Shown here piece by piece: positions 1 to 5,216 of a DNA stretch of 5,680 bases (its first letter is position 1; each line of letters begins with the position of its first letter). The notes beneath the pieces are model-generated. The model was not told where the DNA came from. It did no database searches and saw nothing but the letters and a program-made list of their open reading frames with translations. Location: the NCBI GenBank assembly GCA_019749855.1, contig JAIEPI010000113.1, positions 1 to 5,680 on the forward strand, in the 5' to 3' direction. Origin of the DNA: Rickettsiales bacterium (GTDB lineage Bacteria; Pseudomonadota; Alphaproteobacteria; Rickettsiales; UBA998). The translations under genes and the position numbers were made by a program.

Positions 1-268
1 CGTGCTCGACAAGATGATCGCCTCTGGCAAGGACGCCGCGACCATCGTGCAGGAAGAGGGCCTCCAGCAGGTGACTGACAGCGGCGCGATTGAGAAAGTG
101 ATTGCCGAGGTGATTGCCGCCAATCCTGATAAGCTGGCGGAATATCGCTCGGGAAAAGACAAGCTGTTTGGCTTCTTTGTCGGGCAGGTGATGAAAGCCA
201 GCGGCGGCAAGGCCAATCCAGCCGCAGTCAATGATTTGCTGAAGGCGAAGCTTTCTGATCAGTGGTGA
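1..268 (+). CDS. gatB: Asp-tRNA(Asn)/Glu-tRNA(Gln) amidotransferase subunit B, C-terminal end (5' truncated by window)
   Basis: This is the last 88 complete codons of GatB, the subunit of the GatCAB amidotransferase that binds the misacylated tRNA and converts Glu-tRNA(Gln) and/or Asp-tRNA(Asn) to the amidated form in the cytoplasm. The visible part is the C-terminal YqeY-like tail domain. The segment running from AANPDKLAEYRSGKDKLFGF through FVGQVMKASGGKANP is the highly conserved end of the family, followed by the usual closing NDLLKAKL. Full-length GatB is about 480 residues, so roughly four fifths lies left of the window. The GTG at base 2 is an internal valine codon, not a start. The stop is TGA at 266-268 and overlaps the 3' end of the convergent minus-strand gene by 10 bp. 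No T-rich terminator hairpin follows. The identification is secure, but the partner subunits gatC and gatA are not visible. Confidence 0.96.
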   Translation, partial: VLDKMIASGKDAATIVQEEGLQQVTDSGAIEKVIAEVIAANPDKLAEYRSGKDKLFGFFVGQVMKASGGKANPAAVNDLLKAKLSDQW

Positions 269-1368
269 CGCTGCTGTGATGGTGCCCGCCCACCTTGTGT
301 GCCATGGTTGGGGTCGTCGTGGGCAGAGTGGCTCTGCATATTGGGTGAAGGTATGGCGCGTCTTGCTTCTTCAATCGCCTGATTCAGGGAAGGATCATTT
401 CTTGCTACGGTGATGGGTTCGGTAGACCCCATGGATGAGAATCCATAGGCTCGCTCTATGGATGGGGAGGGTTGCCGCGTGAAGTAAGAGCGCCCCTCTT
501 CAACAAATGTTGTCACATGGGGTTCACGGGGTTCACGGTGTTCCCGTTCCATAAGTACACGCCCCACCTCCAATGCCTGTTGGCGGGCTTCCTGATTGGT
601 GTAGATGCCAATTTCAAGCGTATCAGGTCCAAGCGCCTGGCCAAGCGCATCATGCGCCCCCCCGACGATGACCGCCGTTCTACGACCTTGGGTTTGCTGA
701 AGAATTGCTGTTCCCATCGTTTGATCATCCGCAGTTCGCGCTCGCTGAAAATCTCGGAGCGCTTGTGTGTAATCATTTCCAATGCGCTCTCTTAGTTCAG
801 GCTGACGATTAAATCTTTCCTGAAAATAGTTAGTGACCTCTTCAGGATTTCTTCTGCCAAATTCAAACTGTTCTGCAAGGGTATGCAATCCGCGCTCTCG
901 CGCAAAATCCTGCTCTATTTCCCTAGTGACAGGGTGATTCAGCACAAACCGTTCAGGATCGGGGAAGGACACGCTATCGCTGTTACTGTCAAAAGCATGG
1001 ACGGAAATGCCATTCCTTCCGGCTTCCACGATCAGATTGCCCTTGCGTTCAAGGGCCGCTCGTGTCTGGCGTTCGCGCTCTTCAGGAGTGAACTGACCGG
1101 TGTCCGGTATAGTATTGTTCTGTGCCATTCGATCAACGAATTGATCAATGGAAATTCTGCCCCTGTTGAGGTCGCTTATGTGTCGTTGATCCCTCGGATT
1201 CATTTCAACAGCAACATCTCTGTAACCCGCGCGGGCAATTGAGCGCATGAGGTCTGGGGATGAAATGCTTTGTGAGACGCTGGGATCCCGGTGATTATTG
1301 TCGTAAATGACCATATGCCTAGATTGAGCGGCTGCCTGAGGAAGGCCTTGTGCAATACGAGGGTCCAT
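259..1368 (-). CDS. Uncharacterised protein, distant TraB/TIKI/ChaN/EreA-like fold, with His-rich disordered tail
   Basis: This encodes 369 residues of unknown function. I number from the ATG at 1366-1368, chosen because a GGGAGA Shine-Dalgarno sequence lies 6 nt upstream; the TTG one codon earlier would be too close. The N-terminal two thirds resembles the TraB/TIKI/ChaN/EreA-like superfamily. It has an early beta strand ending in a histidine (VIYDNNHRD, His26), then a strand ending in a glutamate (DVAVEMNP, Glu55). Around residues 209-243 an Arg-rich helix (RARTADDQTMGTAI) leads into TAVIVGGAHDALG with His239. This corresponds to the family's R...D..M...I followed by a hydrophobic strand and G.(G/A)H. 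Known members are proposed metallohydrolases or haem/iron-binding proteins. Residues from about 265 onward are polar and low-complexity, rich in R, E, S, P and N, and end in a His-rich segment. There is no clear signal peptide or membrane segment. It is monocistronic and converges on gatB. The superfamily assignment is by motif only and the substrate is unknown. Confidence 0.8.
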   Translation of the reverse strand: MDPRIAQGLPQAAAQSRHMVIYDNNHRDPSVSQSISSPDLMRSIARAGYRDVAVEMNPRDQRHISDLNRGRISIDQFVDRMAQNNTIPDTGQFTPEERERQTRAALERKGNLIVEAGRNGISVHAFDSNSDSVSFPDPERFVLNHPVTREIEQDFARERGLHTLAEQFEFGRRNPEEVTNYFQERFNRQPELRERIGNDYTQALRDFQRARTADDQTMGTAILQQTQGRRTAVIVGGAHDALGQALGPDTLEIGIYTNQEARQQALEVGRVLMEREHREPREPHVTTFVEEGRSYFTRQPSPSIERAYGFSSMGSTEPITVARNDPSLNQAIEEARRAIPSPNMQSHSAHDDPNHGTQGGRAPSQQRHH

Positions 1369-1515
1369 CAAATATCTCCCATAGTACTATTGTAAGCCTT
1401 GTTTGTTTCAAAATTGTGAAGGCCAGATTTATATATTAAAAAAATATCTTGTTTATCGTAGGCGTCGCCGCTGACAGCCAGACATTATAATTGAGACCAA
1501 AATGATACAGGCTTT
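1369..1515. other. AT-rich intergenic spacer, no gene seen
   Basis: This 147-bp gap lies between two minus-strand genes. Its middle part (about 1428-1456) is very AT-rich, and there is a perfect 10-bp palindrome, ATAGTACTAT, at 1381-1390 just upstream of the Shine-Dalgarno sequence of the gene at 259-1368. The gap should hold that gene's promoter. On the minus strand I see a TACAAT hexamer (1389-1394) and a TTGAAA hexamer (1406-1411), but they are only 11 bp apart, too close to be a -10/-35 pair, so no promoter is called. No convincing terminator hairpin for the gene at 1516-2217 is visible, although a T-run lies at about 1438-1444 on the minus strand. No tRNA or small ORF with a ribosome binding site is apparent. 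Confidence 0.5.
1375..1380 (-). promoter_or_regulatory. Ribosome binding site fixing the start of the TraB/TIKI-like gene
   Basis: On the minus strand GGGAGA stands 6 nt before the ATG at 1366-1368. It decides between that ATG and the adjacent in-frame TTG at 1369-1371, which would leave a spacer of only 3 nt. Confidence 0.6.
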
Positions 1516-2217
1516 CTACAGCCGTCGCATGCCGCCGGTTTCAGGATCAAGCAGGATAAATTCGGTACTGGAGGGTGAAATGATGATGCGCTCAAAGCCA
1601 GCCACGCCCTCGATCATCCCCTCACGCCACAGCACTTTCAGCAGGTTTTCCGTATCTGCGATGGCGGCATATTGCAGTTTGACGATTAAATGATGGTGAT
1701 CGCTGCCAGTATTGGCGCGATAGAGGCGCAGTAGCGCGGATTTGCGGACAATGGCAGCCTGAATCAGGCGTGCGCCCTCGCGCTCGACAGCGGGCCCATT
1801 ACTTAGACGCGCCGATGTTTTTAGACGATGCAGCGGATAGCTTTCATCATCCTGCGGCGCTTGTTTAACCCAGCGCTGATAGGCTTCCGGTGTTGCTTTG
1901 GTGGCTTCCAGACCGTAGCGATGTGCGCCTTCCTCGATGATAAAGTCAGGGCTTTCCGATTTCATCACCCGCAGCGGAAACGTCAGCAAACGCCGCCGCG
2001 CCAGTTTGGCATAAACCAAGCTGAAGAACAGATATTCCTCAATGTCCTTTTGCAGGGCAGAATTTTCATAGGGCCCCAGATATTGCTGACGCAGCTGCAA
2101 CACCTCATCACGCATGCGTCGCAAAAAAGGCAAAAGCAGCTTTGGGGATGCGAGCGATTCATTGATGTTGACCAGTCGTCCGCGCCGTGTGTCATAAATC
2201 ATGGGAATCGTGCCCAT
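1516..2217 (-). CDS. Hypothetical protein with a PD-(D/E)XK nuclease-like motif
   Basis: This encodes 233 residues of no named family that I recognise. The most telling segment is residues 90-107. P90-D91-F92 begins a strand, followed after a short turn by a second strand with Gly103, E104, A105, T106 and K107 (YGLEATKA). This is the D...ExT/ExK arrangement of the PD-(D/E)XK nuclease superfamily as found in many uncharacterised bacterial proteins. E60 or E61 in the preceding helix could be the extra acidic residue. Downstream, an ordered helix with AAIVRKSALLRLY (about 154-166) and the strand HLIVKLQYAAIA (about 176-187) fit the later core of such folds. The first 80 residues are mostly helical and basic. 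There is no signal peptide or membrane segment. The start is the ATG at 2215-2217, which lacks a good Shine-Dalgarno sequence; the ATG five codons later is no better. The stop is TAG. It is divergent from the SDR gene, and no methyltransferase or other restriction partner is adjacent. Nuclease activity is an inference from the motif. Confidence 0.75.
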   Translation of the reverse strand: MGTIPMIYDTRRGRLVNINESLASPKLLLPFLRRMRDEVLQLRQQYLGPYENSALQKDIEEYLFFSLVYAKLARRRLLTFPLRVMKSESPDFIIEEGAHRYGLEATKATPEAYQRWVKQAPQDDESYPLHRLKTSARLSNGPAVEREGARLIQAAIVRKSALLRLYRANTGSDHHHLIVKLQYAAIADTENLLKVLWREGMIEGVAGFERIIISPSSTEFILLDPETGGMRRL

Positions 2218-2229
2218 CGCTGTTTGCTG

Positions 2230-2258
2230 CTGGCATCTTTATCGCACCCTTCTATAGT
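2230..2258 (+). promoter_or_regulatory. Candidate sigma70-type promoter for the SDR/lipoprotein operon
   Basis: CTGGCA (2230-2235, 4 of 6 matches to the -35 consensus) and TATAGT (2253-2258, 5 of 6 matches to the -10 consensus) are separated by an optimal 17 bp. Transcription would start at about 2264-2266, giving a leader of roughly 20 nt with the Shine-Dalgarno sequence TAAGG at 2276-2280. The whole element lies in the 68-bp gap between divergent genes, so it is correctly placed. The leftward gene has no comparably good promoter in the same gap. Confidence 0.45.
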
Positions 2259-2275
2259 GTGATTCTGCTTACGCC

Positions 2276-2280
2276 TAAGG
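2276..2280 (+). promoter_or_regulatory. Ribosome binding site fixing the SDR start
   Basis: TAAGG lies 5 nt before the ATG at 2286. Together with the Rossmann motif starting only about 20 residues downstream, it favours this start over the upstream GTG at 2187. Confidence 0.55.
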
Positions 2281-2285
2281 TGCAT

Positions 2286-3173
2286 ATGTCTCATCCATCA
2301 CCCTCTATCTTTTCGCAGCCAACACTAGAAGGCAAGCTGTTTTGCTTTGGGCTTGGGTATGTGGCGCAGCGCATGGCGCCGCATTTTGCTGAATCGGCGG
2401 GAACCGTGCGTTCGCAGGATAAGGCAAACATGCTCACTCAGGCTGGTATCAAGTGTTTTCTCACGCATGATTGGCCCTTAAATCTGCTTGATACGGTGAC
2501 GCATTTGCTGATCTCCGTGCCACCAGACAGCGCCGGAGACCCTGTTTTCCGTGAGTTTGGCACGAGAATTGCAAGAATGACACAGTTGCGCTGGTGCGCG
2601 TATTTGTCGAGCACTGGCGTCTATGGTGATCATGGAGGTGCATGGGTGGACGAGCAATCAACAACCAATCCGGCAAGCCCTGAGGGGAAAAACCGGCTCA
2701 TTGCAGAAGCACAATGGTTGCGCTTATGCGAACAACACGGCATTCCGGTGCATATCTTTCGCTTGAGCGGTATTTATGGCCCCGGGCGCAATGCACTGCG
2801 GCAAATGCTGCGTGGAGAGGCCTACCGCGTGGTGAAACCCGGGCACATGATGTCACGTATTCATGTGGCAGATATTGTGCGGCTTCTGATGGCCTCTGCA
2901 GGGCATCCAACGCCCGGGCAGGTGTTTAACATCGCTGATAATGAGCCGTCCCCCTCGCATGAGGTGGTGGCGTATGCCTCCAAGTTGTTGAATCAGGAGG
3001 CGCCACCCGAGATATCCTATACAGATGAGCGGGTTTCTGTGGGCATGCGGCGCTTCTATGCGTCGAATCGGCGCATTTCAAACCGTAAGGCTTTATCGAC
3101 CTTTGGCGCTACGCTACAATACCCTAATTATCGCGCTGGTTTAGATGCGCTGCTATCAGAGGAGCATCCATGA
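2286..3173 (+). CDS. YeeZ-like atypical SDR family NAD(P)-binding protein
   Basis: This is a 295-residue Rossmann-fold protein of the extended/atypical short-chain dehydrogenase class, close to the E. coli YeeZ type (about 274 residues). The dinucleotide-binding strand-turn is FCFGLGYVA (19-27; G22, G24, A27). The central strand and active-site region is CAYLSSTGVYGDHGGAWVDE (104-123), with T110 and Y113 at the usual Ser/Thr and Tyr places. The position four residues after Y113 is glycine rather than lysine, so the YxxxK pair is missing, as in atypical members. FRLSGIYGPGRN (158-169) and RIHVADIVRL (191-200) are the substrate-lobe motifs typical of epimerase-like SDRs. The start is the ATG at 2286, 5 nt after the Shine-Dalgarno sequence TAAGG. 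The open frame continues upstream to 2187, but that extension would overlap the divergent gene and adds no family sequence. The stop TGA overlaps the ATG of the lipoprotein gene. The substrate is unknown. Confidence 0.9.
   Translation: MSHPSPSIFSQPTLEGKLFCFGLGYVAQRMAPHFAESAGTVRSQDKANMLTQAGIKCFLTHDWPLNLLDTVTHLLISVPPDSAGDPVFREFGTRIARMTQLRWCAYLSSTGVYGDHGGAWVDEQSTTNPASPEGKNRLIAEAQWLRLCEQHGIPVHIFRLSGIYGPGRNALRQMLRGEAYRVVKPGHMMSRIHVADIVRLLMASAGHPTPGQVFNIADNEPSPSHEVVAYASKLLNQEAPPEISYTDERVSVGMRRFYASNRRISNRKALSTFGATLQYPNYRAGLDALLSEEHP
3158..3164 (+). promoter_or_regulatory. Ribosome binding site of the lipoprotein gene inside the SDR coding end
   Basis: AGAGGAG is a strong Shine-Dalgarno sequence located in the last codons of the SDR gene. 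It is 5 nt before the ATG at 3170 and 8 nt before the second ATG at 3173, so either start is possible and they differ by one methionine. Confidence 0.65.
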
Positions 3174-3856
3174 TGCGAAGCACAACGATTATTTCCTACC
3201 TGATCAGCGCTACCCTTTTGACCGGTTGCGGCGCTATTCATCGTGATATTTCCAAGGCGAATAACTATTTATATGAGGGTTCGCAAAAAACGCGTGCCAA
3301 GCTGGCAGGCTATATTTACGACGATTCGCAGGAACCTCTGCCACCGCCGCCCTCACCCATGCGCTATTGCTATGATTTGCGCTCCGATGTGGTGTGCTAT
3401 GATCAGCCAAAAACGGGACTCTCCGCACAGCGTATGGGTACGGGAGTGGCGCTCATTTCTGACGAAGAAATGCAGTTGAGTCAGGTGTATAATCAAAATG
3501 GCGTACCATCTCAGGGCGGCATTGGCGCCGATCCCAACCGCAACATCGGGACGTTCTTTAATCCGGCCGCGCCCAATGCGAATCAGGCGTTGCGTAACAA
3601 TAATGTGGCAGAGCGCTCGGGCACGAGCTTTGTTCCCGCACCACCCACCATTCGCGGCGTGAATGATCCGGTTTCCAATGCGCCTTCACGTAAGGATACG
3701 AGTGGCTTTGTGCAAAATTCTTCCAAAACGCAGACCGATAAAAAAACCGATGTTTTTACTGGCTCAAGCGACGACTCACCGACCATGAATACGCAAGGGC
3801 CAGCGCCGACGAAGCCGCCGAGCTGGTTTGAGGATGCGCCGACGCCGCTGATGTAA
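3170..3856 (+). CDS. Predicted outer-membrane lipoprotein of unknown function
   Basis: This encodes 228 residues starting with a lipoprotein signal peptide: a basic N-end (MMRS), a hydrophobic stretch, then the lipobox LTGC with the acylated cysteine at residue 20. The residue after it is glycine, not aspartate, so by the E. coli Lol rule the mature protein would go to the outer membrane. The mature part has a short ordered region with a proline run (57-63) and the segment MRYCYDLRSDVVCYDQPKTG (64-83). Its two cysteines (67 and 76) could pair in the periplasm. From about residue 105 to the end it is a low-complexity N/P/S/T/G-rich tail closing with PPSWFEDAPTPLM. I recognise no enzyme domain. 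Its ATG overlaps the SDR stop (ATGA), implying translational coupling and one transcript. The stop TAA is one base from the stop of convergent hemY. Lipoprotein status is well supported; the function is unknown. Confidence 0.88.
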   Translation: MMRSTTIISYLISATLLTGCGAIHRDISKANNYLYEGSQKTRAKLAGYIYDDSQEPLPPPPSPMRYCYDLRSDVVCYDQPKTGLSAQRMGTGVALISDEEMQLSQVYNQNGVPSQGGIGADPNRNIGTFFNPAAPNANQALRNNNVAERSGTSFVPAPPTIRGVNDPVSNAPSRKDTSGFVQNSSKTQTDKKTDVFTGSSDDSPTMNTQGPAPTKPPSWFEDAPTPLM

Positions 3857-3857
3857 G

Positions 3858-5216
3858 TCAGTCAGCTAGAGTAATGTCGTAGGGGATGGTGAAGGATTCT
3901 CCATGTGGCGCCGATGCCAGTAGGGGAGCAGCGGAGCGCCACTGGACACTATCAAAAGCATGGCATTGTTCACAAAAAACGCTCCATTCGATGTGGACAT
4001 GACCACAGGCGTTGCATATCCATTGTGAATCCGCCTGTGCATTCATCGCCTTATCAAGCAGTTGTTGCGCCTCAAGGGAATTCCCATTCGCGCGTTCAAT
4101 CTCAGCATAGATTCGATACAGCCGAGTTTGTGTGGCAAGAGTCAGGGCCCCATTAAGCCACTCACGCGCTTGGCTCCATTGTTTGTCCATCATTGCCACA
4201 CGGGCCTGTAGCACATAGCTCTCGAGATGGGTTTGTTGGCTTGTGCACAGATGCACAGCAGCGCTTCTGCGTTTGGCTGAGCTGTCCATTGCATGCAGGT
4301 CAAAAAAGAGTTTCGTCAGCGCTGGATGCGGTACAAAACGCCATGCCCGCTCCAAAGCCGCCTTCGCGCGGCGGATCTGTCCTTTGGCCATGAGATGCGT
4401 GATGTAGCGCTCTGCCGCCGCAGTCAATCGTGGCTCTTTTTTAAAGGCCTGCTCAATCAGCACTGCGCTGGCGGGGTCATTGCCCTGCCCGTGCAGGCTG
4501 GATGCTTGCTGCCATGCCAGCAATGCTTCTAAATGTGCGGCCTCTTTTTTAGTGAGATGGGATAAGCGGCGTGATTTTTCCAGCAGCAACAATGCTTCTT
4601 GCCATGAATGTGTCCCTAAATACAACTGTAACAGCGCAGCTATGTTGGGTCGATGCGCTGGCTGCATCTCATGAGCGATCAGCGCGAATTTGAGCGCATC
4701 ATCCTGCCGGAGTTGTTGCTGTGCTAAATGCGATAGAGCACTGGCGGCCAGCATGCGGGTGGCCGGAAATGCGAGCATTTTCGATAGTTGTTGTTCAGTG
4801 GTTTGTGAGTCATCGGTGCGACGTGCCACATGCGCACGGATCAATTCCAGCAAGGGATGCTCGCCCAGTTCTTTTTGCGCCAGCCGAGCATAGCGCAAGG
4901 CACTGGTGTTATCCGCCACCGCCAATGACGTCATGGCATAGGTGAGATGATCGAGACTCTCACGGAAGCGCACTTCTTTTTTTCGCATACGGTAGCGTAA
5001 TGGGAAATAACTCAGACGTATCAGGCCATAGAGCGCAAGACTGAGCGTCATCGCGCCGATCAAAAAAGCACCGGCTATAATAGCTAAGGGTGTTTCAATG
5101 CGATAGCCCAGCCAATCCAGCCGCACCATGCCCGGGTGATCGCGCAGCCACAAAGCCAGCAGGCTAATTGAGACCAGTGCGAGAGCCGTTATGAAAAGGC
5201 GGAGCGCTAATCCCAT
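3858..5216 (-). CDS. hemY: HemY family inner-membrane TPR protein with C-terminal zinc-ribbon
   Basis: This encodes 452 residues. It begins with two membrane segments (about 5-24 and 43-66) around a short periplasmic loop containing DHPGMVRLDWLGYRIET, the HemY N-terminal domain signature. A basic stretch (FPLRYRMRKKEVRFRESLDH) follows. Helical TPR-like repeats then fill about residues 95-395, including an ALRYARLAQKEL type unit. The C-terminal region carries CNAC (401-404) and CEQC (415-418) around a tryptophan, a zinc-ribbon/rubredoxin-like knuckle of the kind seen in alphaproteobacterial HemY and in LapB. HemY is genetically tied to late haem synthesis, but no catalytic role is established; it is not protoporphyrinogen oxidase, which carries the same name in Bacillus. 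The start is ATG at 5214-5216 with AAGAGG 6 nt upstream; the TTG just before it is not preferred. The ATG shares a base with the TGA of the upstream mitofilin-like gene, so the two form one operon and are probably translationally coupled. Confidence 0.92.
   Translation of the reverse strand: MGLALRLFITALALVSISLLALWLRDHPGMVRLDWLGYRIETPLAIIAGAFLIGAMTLSLALYGLIRLSYFPLRYRMRKKEVRFRESLDHLTYAMTSLAVADNTSALRYARLAQKELGEHPLLELIRAHVARRTDDSQTTEQQLSKMLAFPATRMLAASALSHLAQQQLRQDDALKFALIAHEMQPAHRPNIAALLQLYLGTHSWQEALLLLEKSRRLSHLTKKEAAHLEALLAWQQASSLHGQGNDPASAVLIEQAFKKEPRLTAAAERYITHLMAKGQIRRAKAALERAWRFVPHPALTKLFFDLHAMDSSAKRRSAAVHLCTSQQTHLESYVLQARVAMMDKQWSQAREWLNGALTLATQTRLYRIYAEIERANGNSLEAQQLLDKAMNAQADSQWICNACGHVHIEWSVFCEQCHAFDSVQWRSAAPLLASAPHGESFTIPYDITLAD

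Noticed and set aside
281..295. Short inverted repeat GGTG...CACC after gatB as a possible terminator
   Set aside because: The stem is only 4 bp, there is no following T-run, and it lies in the coding end of the convergent gene.
521..538. Tandem 9-bp repeat GGTTCACGG x2
   Set aside because: It falls inside the coding sequence and simply encodes the REPREP charged repeat of the TraB/TIKI-like protein; two copies are too few for a repeat element.
472..1242. Open frames of 107 and 119 codons on the + strand (472-795 and 883-1242)
   Set aside because: They lie opposite the 369-residue minus-strand gene, have no family resemblance and no proper Shine-Dalgarno sequence; the minus-strand frame carries the recognisable motifs.
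1460..1480. GC-rich GGCGTCGCC and GCTGACAGC motifs upstream of an AT-rich tract as a Rho-independent terminator
   Set aside because: The symmetric halves would leave loops of one base; with feasible loops only about 3 pairs remain, and the T-run is too far away.
1828..2262. Open frame of 144 codons on the + strand opposite the nuclease-like gene
   Set aside because: It is antisense to a frame with a coherent PD...ExT motif and would run through the divergent promoter region; its translation is Cys/Arg/His-rich, typical of a shadow frame.
2187..2285. N-terminal extension of the SDR gene back to a GTG at 2187
   Set aside because: It would overlap the divergent gene's coding start and the candidate promoter, and the extra 33 residues resemble no SDR N-terminus; ATG 2286 has a Shine-Dalgarno sequence.
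3861..4900. Several + strand open frames of 64-83 codons inside hemY
   Set aside because: These are antisense shadows of a well-supported TPR/zinc-ribbon frame, with no independent start signals or family features.
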